55,641 bases of DNA from an uncultured Gammaproteobacteria bacterium (GTDB lineage Bacteria > Pseudomonadota > Gammaproteobacteria > Magnimaribacterales > Magnimaribacteraceae), in assembly GCA_913045055.1 (NCBI GenBank), contig CAJWPI010000010.1, positions 1 through 55,641 of the forward strand. The letters are read 5' to 3'. The notes below the pieces were generated by a model. It did no database searches and was not told the DNA's origin. It saw only the letters and a list, made by a program, of their open reading frames with translations. Below are positions 37,147 through 46,024 of the stretch, in pieces (the first letter of the stretch is position 1; every line of letters starts with the position of its first letter). Both the position numbers and the translations under genes were made by a program.

Positions 37147-38577
37147 TTATTGATTTGAATAGACTGGAGGTTTCTTGTCTATCCATGGATCTTCTTTTTC
37201 GATCTGGGAGGCTAAAGAAATTAATAAACTATCATTTCCAAATTTTGCAGTAAACATTGAACCAATAGGTAGTTCATTGGAGCTAAAACCAAGTGGAAGA
37301 GAGATGCTTGGTTGTCCAGTTTGATTATAAATTCCTGTAAAACAAGAATATGAGGAAAGTCTTTGAATATAAGTTGCAACATCTTGAGAGGACATATCAA
37401 TTTGTCCTATTTTTACAGGAGGCGTTGTTAAAACTGGGCTTAGGATAAGATCAAATTTTTCCATAAAGTCTCCTAATATTCTTCCAGCTTGATGGTTTGC
37501 TAATGTAGCCTTAGCATATTGATCAGAAGAAAATTGTTTCCCATTCTCATACATTCTATAGGTAATATTTTCTACTACATCAGGAGTTACTGAAGAACCC
37601 AGAGATGCTGCTCTTTGATCTAATGCAACTGTTACATTAGCCGAGATAATTATTCCTATAGCTTCAGCTAAAGCTTCGCTATCAATTTTTGGTGCCGCTC
37701 TTTCTACAGAGTGACCAAGACTCTCACACACACTTGCAGTCTTCGTAATGGAAGAAATAACTTCTGCATCCATTTCTATATCATCTGGTAGATTAAGAGC
37801 TATTTTTAATTTACCTGGATCTTTTTTAGTAGCGGACAAGAATCCTTCAGGTTCTTCAGCTACTGTATAAGGGTCTCCCGCAGCTATGCCTGTAGTTGCA
37901 TCTAAAAGGGCTGCAGAATCTCTCACACTATTTGAAACACAATGACTTATAGATTGACCTGCCCAGCCTTCCCCTCTATCAGGACCCATAGGTGTTCTTG
38001 CTCTTGTTGGTTTTAAACCAACTAAACCGCAACAAGAAGCGGGAATTCTTATGGAACCTCCTCCATCACTTGCATTTGCCATAGGTAAAACTCCTGAGGC
38101 TACAGCCGCTGCTGCACCACCACTAGAGCCACCTGCTGAATAGTCTAAATTCCAGGGATTTCTTGTTGGACCATAAAGTTCTGGTTCTGTAGTGACAGTT
38201 AATCCAAACTCAGGACTGTTTGTTTTTCCAAAAATAACTAACCCTGCTGCTAAATACCTATCTACCAATGTACTGTTGTGATCTGCTGTGTAATCCTTAA
38301 AGAATTTACTTCCAAAAGTTGTTTTAGTTCCAGTGAGCAACACATGAAGGTCTTTAAGTAGGTAAGGAACACCTGTAAAGAGTCCTTCAGGTAAGCCATT
38401 TTTAATCATCTCTTTAGCTTCATCATAATGTTTTAGTACTACAGCATTAGTTTTATCATTTACTTTCTCATTTCTATTTATAGCTTCATCAAGGAGCTCT
38501 TCAGCAGATACTTCTTTTTTTCTAACTAATTCAGCTAGACCTAAAGCATCATATTCATTATATTCTTTAAATCCCAT
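37147..38577 (-). CDS. Amidase-signature family amidase
   Basis: The 476-residue protein carries the Ser-cisSer-Lys triad of the amidase-signature family: Lys in PYLLKDLHV, the glycine-serine core SAGGSSGGAAAAVASG, and the nucleophile Ser in DGGGSIRIPASCCGLVGLKP. A full-length family domain is present. These enzymes hydrolyse carboxamides, including aryl-acetamides and N-acyl compounds. It lies three bases before the PhyH gene and two after the dihydroorotase-like gene, so at least three C-N hydrolases are encoded in one transcript. It is not GatA judged by context, since gatB and gatC are absent. Confidence 0.9.
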   Translation of the reverse strand: MGFKEYNEYDALGLAELVRKKEVSAEELLDEAINRNEKVNDKTNAVVLKHYDEAKEMIKNGLPEGLFTGVPYLLKDLHVLLTGTKTTFGSKFFKDYTADHNSTLVDRYLAAGLVIFGKTNSPEFGLTVTTEPELYGPTRNPWNLDYSAGGSSGGAAAAVASGVLPMANASDGGGSIRIPASCCGLVGLKPTRARTPMGPDRGEGWAGQSISHCVSNSVRDSAALLDATTGIAAGDPYTVAEEPEGFLSATKKDPGKLKIALNLPDDIEMDAEVISSITKTASVCESLGHSVERAAPKIDSEALAEAIGIIISANVTVALDQRAASLGSSVTPDVVENITYRMYENGKQFSSDQYAKATLANHQAGRILGDFMEKFDLILSPVLTTPPVKIGQIDMSSQDVATYIQRLSSYSCFTGIYNQTGQPSISLPLGFSSNELPIGSMFTAKFGNDSLLISLASQIEKEDPWIDKKPPVYSNQ

Positions 38578-38579
38578 CT

Positions 38580-39932
38580 CTAACCTCTTGTAAATTCTAA
38601 CTTTTTTCCATTTTTAATTGACATAATTTTTCCATCACGAAATACTCTTTCTCCATTCACTATGGTTTCAATAATAGTTGATTTAAAAGTATACCCTTCA
38701 AATGGTGACCATCCACATTTATAAAATAGATTTTCTCTCTTATCTTCTTGTGATTTATTCATATCTACTAAAACTAAATCAGCCCAATAACCCTGTTCTA
38801 TAAATCCTCTTTTCTTAATTTGAAATCTTTTAGCTACATTATGAGAAGTAACCCTAGGAACATCAGTAAGCTCTAGGTCACCTTCATGTACCATTTCTAA
38901 TACTGTTAATAAAGAATGTTGAACTGAGGGCATTCCTGAAGGACAGTCAGGGTAGTCATTCTGTTTCTGACTTAAAAGATGGGGTGCATGATCTGTAGCT
39001 ACATAATCTATTGAACCTTGCTTTAAAGCCTTTCTTAACCATTTCTTATCCGATTCATCTTTTATCGAAGGATTGCATTTAATTAGACTGCCCTTACTTT
39101 TATAATCTTTAGAGCAAAAAAATAAATGAGGTATACAAACCTCACAAGTAATCCTCTTATCTTCAAAACTGGGTTGACCTTTATTCTTATGTTCTAAATA
39201 AAATCTTTTTGCCTCATCTTCCGTAGAAACATGAAGAACATGTAAGTCTGCATCATTCCTGTTGGCTAAATCTATTGCTTTTTCAGTAGATAACATGCAT
39301 GCCTCTCTAGATCTTATGGTCTCATGCAGATGCATAGGAATCTTAGTCCCATGTTCTTTTAAAGCTTTCTTTTCATTTTCAGTAATTGAAGGTGTGTGCT
39401 CACAATGAGTTGTTATCAGAACGGGGCTAAATTTAAAGATATTCTCCAAAGCACTTTCATCATCTACTAACAAGTTACCGGTGGAGGAGCCCATAAAAAC
39501 TTTCACTCCACAAACTTCTTTAGGATTAATTTTTTTAATTTCTTCGATATTATTATTGCTGGAACCCATGTAAAAAGAAAAATTAGCTAATGAATTCTTC
39601 TTTGCAATTTCATTCTTTTTGGTCCAAAGATCATGATTAAGGGTTGGGGGAATAACATTAGGCATATCCATAAATGAAGTAGTTCCTCCTGCAACAGCTG
39701 CTCTTGATTCACTTTTTATATCTCCTCTTTCAGTTAACCCAGGTTCTCTAAAATGAACTTGATCATCTATAACCCCTGGTAATAGATATAAACCAGAAGC
39801 ATCAATTACTTCACCTTTAGTTTCTAGGCCATCAGAAATATTTTCAATTCTTCCATCTTTGATGTAGACATCAAGTTCTTGAACCTTGCCTTCATTTACT
39901 ACTTTAGAATTGATTATCGTAAGCTCTGCCAT
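38580..39932 (-). CDS. Dihydroorotase-like cyclic amidohydrolase
   Basis: The 450-residue metal-dependent hydrolase has DDQVHFREPG (metal-binding D-x-H, with the substrate-contacting Arg), MDMPN, the bridging carboxylated Lys in VKVFMGSS, HVLHVST, and YVATDHAPHL with the catalytic Asp. These match class I dihydroorotase, which opens the dihydroorotate ring, and close relatives such as hydantoinase and allantoinase; the REPG motif favours dihydroorotase. It could be the organism's only pyrC, but its place between an amidase (2 bases) and a TauD-type dioxygenase (6 bases) leaves a catabolic cyclic amide open. Confidence 0.85.
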   Translation of the reverse strand: MAELTIINSKVVNEGKVQELDVYIKDGRIENISDGLETKGEVIDASGLYLLPGVIDDQVHFREPGLTERGDIKSESRAAVAGGTTSFMDMPNVIPPTLNHDLWTKKNEIAKKNSLANFSFYMGSSNNNIEEIKKINPKEVCGVKVFMGSSTGNLLVDDESALENIFKFSPVLITTHCEHTPSITENEKKALKEHGTKIPMHLHETIRSREACMLSTEKAIDLANRNDADLHVLHVSTEDEAKRFYLEHKNKGQPSFEDKRITCEVCIPHLFFCSKDYKSKGSLIKCNPSIKDESDKKWLRKALKQGSIDYVATDHAPHLLSQKQNDYPDCPSGMPSVQHSLLTVLEMVHEGDLELTDVPRVTSHNVAKRFQIKKRGFIEQGYWADLVLVDMNKSQEDKRENLFYKCGWSPFEGYTFKSTIIETIVNGERVFRDGKIMSIKNGKKLEFTRG

Positions 39933-39938
39933 ATGAAT

Positions 39939-40715
39939 TCAAATATTTATTGTAATTCTGTACATGTTTCTTGTTTCATCACCATAATCATGAATAGCAT
40001 AATGCTGAACACACCTATTATCCCACATAACAAGATCTCCCTTTATCCATCTGTGTTCAAAACGATATTTAGTTTTACTAGATTCTAGGTATAGATCCTT
40101 TAAAATTCTACTGCTCTCTTCTTCCCCCATACCTTCTATACCCTCCACAAAAGCTTCAGTAACATAAAGTGCTTTCTTGTTAGTTTCAGGATGAATTCTA
40201 AAGATAGGGTGAGAAGCATATTTTTCTTTTTTGCTATCTTGCCCCATCATTTTTAATATTCTTATATTGCTGTGCTTGGCTCTAAAGCCCTCTAACCTAT
40301 TTTTTATCTTTATTGGAAGGAATTCATAAGCTAAATACTGATTAGAAAAAAGAGTATTTCCTCCCTTTAGAGGAACTTCTAAAGCATATAAGAAAGTTAT
40401 GTCTGGGGGCTTTTCTTCAAAAGTTACATCGGAATGCCAATGATCGTTTGTATGAAATTTTTTACCGTAGTTCTGAATTTTAATAATTTCTGGATAACCC
40501 TCTATGCCACTGAAATTAGTATGTTTTTGTGGTTTTCCCCATAATCTAGCTATAGATAAAAGATTTTTAGCATTTAAATCTAATCCTCTCAATATTAAAA
40601 CTGAATTTTGCAAAAATATTTTTTTTAGTTTAGTTAACTCTTCTTCAGTTGTTTTATTGTTAAAAACAAAATTAGTTAATTCTGCGCCTAAAGGTTTAAA
40701 TTTCTTAACCTTCAT
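39939..40715 (-). CDS. TauD/TfdA family 2OG-Fe(II) dioxygenase
   Basis: The 258-residue protein has the H-x-D iron motif in DHWHSDVTFEEKPP, the distal iron His in NRCVQHYAIHDY, and an Arg for 2-oxoglutarate in TRNMYRITI, in the TauD order. LLSIARLWGKPQKH resembles the N-terminal conserved region. The family releases sulfite from taurine, opens aryl ethers, or hydroxylates small acids. It sits 27 bases after the FAD flavoprotein and six before the dihydroorotase-like gene. No sulfonate transporter is nearby, so taurine is not specifically supported. Confidence 0.88.
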   Translation of the reverse strand: MKVKKFKPLGAELTNFVFNNKTTEEELTKLKKIFLQNSVLILRGLDLNAKNLLSIARLWGKPQKHTNFSGIEGYPEIIKIQNYGKKFHTNDHWHSDVTFEEKPPDITFLYALEVPLKGGNTLFSNQYLAYEFLPIKIKNRLEGFRAKHSNIRILKMMGQDSKKEKYASHPIFRIHPETNKKALYVTEAFVEGIEGMGEEESSRILKDLYLESSKTKYRFEHRWIKGDLVMWDNRCVQHYAIHDYGDETRNMYRITINI

Positions 40716-40742
40716 ATTTAATTTAAAAGGAGAGTTTTATAT

Positions 40743-42419
40743 TTATAAACTTGAAGCATGAAGACCTGCTCTTCTTCCAGAAAAGATACAGTCTCCTATA
40801 GACAAACCACTCACATATATATTAGAGCAAACTCCTACTGCTGTTCTTCCAGCTGCATAAAGACCTTCTATGTCCTTTCCCTCTTCATTTAAGACGTTTC
40901 CTGATTCTTCGTTTATCTTTAGCCCACCTAAAGTAATTACCGAACAAGGAAAAAGACTATTTTCTAGAGAAACATCTATTGCATAAAAAGGTGACTTTCT
41001 TATACCCCTGCAATCATCAGTAGGTTTTCCAAAAGGGTCTTTTGCAATTCCTTCTCCTGCTAAATTATATTTCTCTATGGAGTCATATAATTTCAAAGGG
41101 GACATGTCACACTTTTTTGCTAATCCTGCAATAGTTTTTGCTTTTTTTGATTTGAAAAGCATATTTAAGATAACAGGATTTCTTTGAAAAGGCATAAGCT
41201 TACCAGGGCCTAACTGACTCAATGTCTCCTTTCTTAATTGACTATCAATTATAAGAATTCCCTTACCATTATGATTTTCGATCATTGCTTCCCCTAAGAT
41301 TGATCCATAAACCATCTCGTTACAGTATCTTTCACCTTGAGCATTAACAACTATTCCCTGTCCCCAAGCGACAGGTGGATTTAGGAACCTCCATGCTGTA
41401 GCCCTGTTCATGTGTGCAGCAACTCCCCCCACAGATTGACCTAATCTTATTCCAGCACCATCATCTCCTGTTGTTCCTAGAGGAAATCCATTTTCATATT
41501 TGGGAATATATCTTCTAACCATTTCTCTATTAAAGATAAAGCCTCCTGCAGCAATAATTACCCCTTTCTTTGCTTTGATAAATTTAGAGACCCTTTCTTT
41601 TTCTTCTATACGAAGTGCCTTTTTTCTGTAGTAATTTGCTAGTGGTCTTATTAACATTTGATAAGCTGAAGCACGTTTTGAAAATTTCATATGTTTTCTA
41701 GCGGCGCTTGTGTTTGGTGGAATCTGTAAAACTTCTACTCCTACCACCTTACCGTTTCTGTTTTGCACTAATCTTATTGCCTCTGTCTGAAGCATTAGTC
41801 TGACACCATTGTTTTTAGCTGCATTTAAAAGGGGATAAAAAATAGAACCTCCTAGACCGGTTACTCTAAGACTATTTTTAATGAATCCTCTATGTCCTCG
41901 TGCAGCGGGTTTTGCTCTTGCAGCATACTCCGGTACAAGAGAGTTATCTGAATGATAAAGATAATATTCACTTGTTGGATATGAAGTCTTTTTTCTATAA
42001 AGGGAAGAGTTAAATAGCACTCCATGTTTCATTAACCAATCAACATTATTTGAACTATCTTCACAAAACTTTTTTAAAGTAGAATCTTTGATTATTCCTT
42101 TAACTTCCATTTGCAGGTACTTATACATCTCCTCAGGAGAGTCTTCCACTCCTGCTTCTTTCTGAATCTGTGTTCCTCCGCCTGCATAAAAAACTCCACC
42201 ACTAATTGCAGTGGCACCTCCTCCAAAAAATCTATCTAAGACAAGAACATCTTGTTTTTGTTCGGAAGCTTCTAATGCTGCTGCAACACCTGCACCTCCG
42301 CATCCTATAATTGCAATATCAGCTTCTTCATCCCAATTTACGCTAGACATACTTTTTAACACAACGGGTTCTTTAATTTGCGAGAACCACTCCTTATCTT
42401 TGGGATTTATTTCTTCCAT
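40743..42419 (-). CDS. FAD-dependent dehydrogenase, KstD/fumarate-reductase-like
   Basis: The 558-residue flavoprotein has the FAD-binding IAIIGCGGAGVAAALEA (about residues 34-50), GGGATAISGGVFYAGGG typical of the FAD_binding_2 family, and GVIIAAGGF. Its C-terminus SNIYVSGLSIGDCIFSGRRAG closes the FAD site. 3-Ketosteroid 1-dehydrogenase and fumarate-reductase flavoproteins share this layout. No heme-binding CxxCH domain or Tat signal is present, so it is probably a soluble dehydrogenase. It follows two SDR genes (3-base gap) and precedes the TauD-type gene. Substrate not identified. Confidence 0.83.
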   Translation of the reverse strand: MEEINPKDKEWFSQIKEPVVLKSMSSVNWDEEADIAIIGCGGAGVAAALEASEQKQDVLVLDRFFGGGATAISGGVFYAGGGTQIQKEAGVEDSPEEMYKYLQMEVKGIIKDSTLKKFCEDSSNNVDWLMKHGVLFNSSLYRKKTSYPTSEYYLYHSDNSLVPEYAARAKPAARGHRGFIKNSLRVTGLGGSIFYPLLNAAKNNGVRLMLQTEAIRLVQNRNGKVVGVEVLQIPPNTSAARKHMKFSKRASAYQMLIRPLANYYRKKALRIEEKERVSKFIKAKKGVIIAAGGFIFNREMVRRYIPKYENGFPLGTTGDDGAGIRLGQSVGGVAAHMNRATAWRFLNPPVAWGQGIVVNAQGERYCNEMVYGSILGEAMIENHNGKGILIIDSQLRKETLSQLGPGKLMPFQRNPVILNMLFKSKKAKTIAGLAKKCDMSPLKLYDSIEKYNLAGEGIAKDPFGKPTDDCRGIRKSPFYAIDVSLENSLFPCSVITLGGLKINEESGNVLNEEGKDIEGLYAAGRTAVGVCSNIYVSGLSIGDCIFSGRRAGLHASSL

Positions 42420-42422
42420 TTT

Positions 42423-43193
42423 TTACTCCATAGATAAACCAGCATTTAAATCAGAAGTTTTGCCTCCATCAGCAACTATACATATACCAGTTAAGTAACT
42501 TGATTGAGAGGATAACAAAAAATTGATAACAGAAGCAATTTCTTCTGGTTCTGCTATACGTTTTAGAGGGATGTTATTTATGGTAGATTCTATTAACTCT
42601 TTGGTTGGTAAAGCTTCCTTAGTAGCTGGAGTGAGAACTGCTCCAGGTGCAACGCAATTAACTCTTACATAAGGTGCTCCTTCTATACAAGATGTTTGAG
42701 TAAAGTTTATTAATCCAGATTTTGCTGCTCCGTAGGCTGCTAAATAGCTTGTACCTCGAAGACCAACCACTGAAGATACATTAACAATTGAGCCCTCCTT
42801 ATTTTTTCTCATCGATGGTAAAACTGTCTTGGTTCCAAGAAATGCTGCATCTAAAGTTACAGCAAAGTTTTTCTTCCAAGAATCTATAGTTTGATCAGAT
42901 ATTGGGGATGGGCTAATGGACATTGCATTATTGACTAAACCCTGTACAGAACCCCATTGTTCAATAAAAGATTCAACTCCTGAAACTAATTCTTCCTCAT
43001 TAACTAAATCTGCAACATGATATTCAGCCTCTCCTCCCTTATCTTTAATGTTATTAACTACCCTCTCTAGTCTTTGTTTTGTTCTACTAATTATTCCTAC
43101 TCTCGCACCATTCATGGCACAAGATATAGCTGTAGCTTCTCCTATACCTGAACTACCTCCAGTGATAATTATGTTCTTTCCTTCTAAATTCAT
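42423..43193 (-). CDS. Short-chain dehydrogenase/reductase
   Basis: A 256-residue classical SDR with the TGGSSGIGEA cofactor motif near residue 11, NNAMS in place of NNAG, catalytic Ser in NVSSVVG, Tyr-x3-Lys in YGAAKSG, and the PG motif VAPGAVLTP. A basic residue in ISRTKQ after the second strand suggests NADP(H). It oxidises alcohols or reduces ketones. It lies seven bases after the next SDR and three before the flavoprotein in the 11-gene operon. Substrate not readable. Confidence 0.87.
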   Translation of the reverse strand: MNLEGKNIIITGGSSGIGEATAISCAMNGARVGIISRTKQRLERVVNNIKDKGGEAEYHVADLVNEEELVSGVESFIEQWGSVQGLVNNAMSISPSPISDQTIDSWKKNFAVTLDAAFLGTKTVLPSMRKNKEGSIVNVSSVVGLRGTSYLAAYGAAKSGLINFTQTSCIEGAPYVRVNCVAPGAVLTPATKEALPTKELIESTINNIPLKRIAEPEEIASVINFLLSSQSSYLTGICIVADGGKTSDLNAGLSME

Positions 43194-43200
43194 TTTTATA

Positions 43201-43956
43201 CTAAATCATAAAAGACCCACCATTTGCAGCTAAAGTCTGGCCAGTAAAGAAACTTGAGTCTTCTGAGGCTAAAAACAAACTTGTTTTAGCAACTTCTTCA
43301 GGTTGTCCAACTCTTCCTAAAGGAATAGCAGAAACCATACTTTCTACCCATTCATCTGGTATTCCCTCAAGCATCCTTGTTGCTGTTGGACCAGGACATA
43401 TTGCATTAACTCTTATTCCTTTAGAACCAAGATCAACTGCTAGAGCTCTAGTAAAGGATAATAGTGCTCCCTTAGAAGTACAATAGTGTAGAGGGCCCTC
43501 CCCCGAAAAAGCAGAAGTACTAGAAATATTAATTAAAGAACCTTTAGTTTCTTTTTTTAACATTAATCTAACTGCTTCTCTAGAAACAAAAAATGTTCCA
43601 TCCAAATTTACTCCCATAACACCTTTCCAACCTACATCCTCCATTTCTTGTATTTCCCCATTCTCCCCATCTCCAGAGAACCTTCCTATTCCAGCGTTGT
43701 TAACAACTATATCTATTTTGTGATATTTAGTTTCAATCTCCTTAAACATATCCTTAACAATATCACTTTCTGAAATATCTCCTATATAACTAGAGTTATT
43801 ATTTCCCTCTAGCATATCTAAAGTTGTCTCTAAATCATCTTTATTTAAATCATTTATAATTACTTCAGCACCTTCTTGAGAAAATAATAGAGCTGTTGCT
43901 CTCCCCATCCCTAAACCTGCTCCTGTTATCAGAGCTACCTTACCTTTTAATTTCAT
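43201..43956 (-). CDS. Short-chain dehydrogenase/reductase
   Basis: A 251-residue classical SDR with TGAGLGMGRA near residue 11, NNAGIG, Ser in NISSTSAF, Tyr-x3-Lys as HYCTSKGALL (Tyr and Lys spaced correctly), and CPGPTATRM. Asp in INDLNKDD after the second strand suggests NAD(H). It differs clearly from its neighbour at 42423-43193, so each may handle a different step or cofactor. It follows the Smr-like gene by 12 bases. Confidence 0.87.
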   Translation of the reverse strand: MKLKGKVALITGAGLGMGRATALLFSQEGAEVIINDLNKDDLETTLDMLEGNNNSSYIGDISESDIVKDMFKEIETKYHKIDIVVNNAGIGRFSGDGENGEIQEMEDVGWKGVMGVNLDGTFFVSREAVRLMLKKETKGSLINISSTSAFSGEGPLHYCTSKGALLSFTRALAVDLGSKGIRVNAICPGPTATRMLEGIPDEWVESMVSAIPLGRVGQPEEVAKTSLFLASEDSSFFTGQTLAANGGSFMI

Positions 43957-43968
43957 AACCTATACCTA

Positions 43969-44193
43969 TCAAATTTTAAAAATAGTTATTCTTCCGTAAT
44001 CAAAACCTTTTCCTGGATAATATTCGATCTTGTGTTTATCTAAAAAATTAGAAACTAACTCAATCATTCTCGCACTATTTCCGCAAATAATGATAAGAGG
44101 AGCATGTTCTTGATTCAAAAAAATAAAATTTTCTACCTCTAAACCTACTTCGTGATGTCTAACCCCATGAAGATCTAATGTGAAAAGGGACAT
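43969..44193 (-). CDS. Stand-alone Smr-like domain protein
   Basis: The 74-residue protein has the LDLHG motif of Smr (MutS2 C-terminal-like) domains at residues 6-10, the following HxEV helix, a central hydrophobic strand LIIICGNS where other Smr domains have IHGKG, and a final beta strand (RITIFKI). Smr domains bind or cut nucleic acids; small stand-alone versions are not well characterised. It sits six bases after the D-aminoacylase-like gene inside an operon of metabolic enzymes, which is odd for a nucleic-acid protein. Confidence 0.65.
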   Translation of the reverse strand: MSLFTLDLHGVRHHEVGLEVENFIFLNQEHAPLIIICGNSARMIELVSNFLDKHKIEYYPGKGFDYGRITIFKI

Positions 44194-44199
44194 AAAAAA

Positions 44200-45912
44200 T
44201 TAACTTCTTAAAAGTTTTCCTAACATACTTCCTGTAGATTGACCGTTGCAAAAGGCAACTTCTCCAGAAACTAAAGTGTATTTATATCCCTTTGTCTTTT
44301 GTATTAGCCTTTTATTTGAACCAGGTAAATCATAGACAATTTCAGGGTGACTTAAAGTTAGATTCTCATAATCTATAATATTGATATCTGCTTTCTTCCC
44401 TTTTTCTAGAACTCCCCTATCAGATAGGCCTACCCATTCAGCATTATTCTTTGTTTGTTTCATTATGACCCACTCTAAAGGAAGTTTTTTTCCTCTTTTT
44501 CTATCTCTTGTCCAGTGAGTTAGCAGGGTTGTAGGGAAGCTGGCATCACAAAGCACGCCGCAATGAGCTCCAGCATCTCCAAGACCGAAAGTAGTGTGGT
44601 CGTGAGTTAACATGAATCTTACGTCTTCTAAATTGCCCTTTGAATAGTTAAAAAGAGGAAAATATAACAGTGCTTTACCCTCTTTTTGAATCATTTTATC
44701 TAGTATTACTTCCTTAGGGTTTTTCCTCTCCTTTTTAGCTATAGCTGCTATGCTTTCAGATGGATCTGGTTCGTAATTAGGGGGGTCACCTATATCAAAC
44801 ATTTTATCGAAAGATGTTAATAAGAAAGTTATTAGTCTAGATGTATCTGAATCTTGGTTATAAGTTGGTTCTTCATCAATAAGCCTTTTCTTAAAGTTAC
44901 TTTCTTTCAATTTCTTTACTTGCTCTTCTAATGGAAGAGAGATAATTTCTGAAAAAGTTTTATGCAATAAAAAAGGATTTAATGTTGCAGTCAATCCTTG
45001 AAGAATGCCTGTAGGTCTAGGAGGAACTTGCCCTTTAATTTTTAGACCCTTTTCCGCTTCCCCAGAGATAGATTCTAGAAGATTAATCCATATATCTGGA
45101 TATCTATCATCCTGTTCAATCGTAAGTGAAAGGGGTCTGCCAGAGATTTCAGCCATTCCTTTTATTAAATTAAATTCATATTCAAATTCATAAAAGTCAG
45201 AAATCAACTGAATTACTCCCTTATTTGCTTTAGATATTGAATGTGCTATTCCATGCAGTTCTGCTGCATCAGCTTCAAAAGTAGGTGTATGCTTTCCATG
45301 TTTATCTCTATGTTTAAAAGTTCTGGAAGTTGTGAACCCCATGGCTCCTGCCTCCAGAGCTTGTTCTACGATATTTCCCATCAAGGTAATATCTTTCTCG
45401 TTAGCTTGTTCTAGGTTTTCAGCCCTTTCTCCCATTACATAAGCTCTAACAGCTCCGTGAGGTATTTGAAGTCCGACATCTATAGCTCTCGGCATTTTTC
45501 CAACTGCATCCATGTATTCAGGAAAACTTTCCCAGTTCCATTTTATTCCTTCGGATAAAGCTGCGCCTGGTATATCCTCCACTCCTTCCATCAATCCTAT
45601 TAACCAATCTCTTTTATTAGGAGAGCAAGGAGCAAAACCCACTCCGCAATTACCCATAATAACAGTAGTCACTCCATGGTAATTGGAGGGTATCAGTAAA
45701 GGATCCCAAGTTACCTGACCATCGTAATGGGTATGAATATCAACAAACCCTGGAGTTATTATATGGTCTGTTGCGTCTATCTCTTTTCTGGCTTTACCTA
45801 GTACTTCTCCTATTTCCTGTATATTTTTCCCTTTTATTCCTATATCCCCTTTAAAAGGAAGACCTCCGTTCCCATCATAGATTAAGCCATTTCTAATAAT
45901 TAGATCGTACAT
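44200..45912 (-). CDS. N-acyl-D-amino-acid deacylase family amidohydrolase
   Basis: The 570-residue amidohydrolase has the N-terminal composite beta-sandwich and DIHTHYDGQVTWDP metal motif near residue 57. The MGNCGVGFAPC segment carries the Cys ligand of D-aminoacylases, THDHTTFGLGDAGAHCG holds the late catalytic region, and a C-terminal beta-sandwich region (LVSGEVAF) follows. The family removes acyl groups from N-acyl-D-amino acids with one or two zinc ions. It is the first gene of the 11-gene operon, with AAAGG four bases before its ATG. Many family members act on other amides, so D-amino acids are only the default. Confidence 0.87.
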   Translation of the reverse strand: MYDLIIRNGLIYDGNGGLPFKGDIGIKGKNIQEIGEVLGKARKEIDATDHIITPGFVDIHTHYDGQVTWDPLLIPSNYHGVTTVIMGNCGVGFAPCSPNKRDWLIGLMEGVEDIPGAALSEGIKWNWESFPEYMDAVGKMPRAIDVGLQIPHGAVRAYVMGERAENLEQANEKDITLMGNIVEQALEAGAMGFTTSRTFKHRDKHGKHTPTFEADAAELHGIAHSISKANKGVIQLISDFYEFEYEFNLIKGMAEISGRPLSLTIEQDDRYPDIWINLLESISGEAEKGLKIKGQVPPRPTGILQGLTATLNPFLLHKTFSEIISLPLEEQVKKLKESNFKKRLIDEEPTYNQDSDTSRLITFLLTSFDKMFDIGDPPNYEPDPSESIAAIAKKERKNPKEVILDKMIQKEGKALLYFPLFNYSKGNLEDVRFMLTHDHTTFGLGDAGAHCGVLCDASFPTTLLTHWTRDRKRGKKLPLEWVIMKQTKNNAEWVGLSDRGVLEKGKKADINIIDYENLTLSHPEIVYDLPGSNKRLIQKTKGYKYTLVSGEVAFCNGQSTGSMLGKLLRS

Positions 45913-46024
45913 AAAACCTTTCTACTAAACATTTCCATAATAACTCCTAAGACAAAAAATCTAAACTTTAATGACTTTTAGATATTTTTAGTCTAATCTT
46001 CTGGCGGTTAATTTTCAGCTAATT

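Noticed and set aside
38580-39932. Naming the dihydroorotase-like gene pyrC outright
   Set aside because: Motifs fit dihydroorotase, but the catabolic operon setting leaves other cyclic amidohydrolase roles open, so no gene symbol was given.
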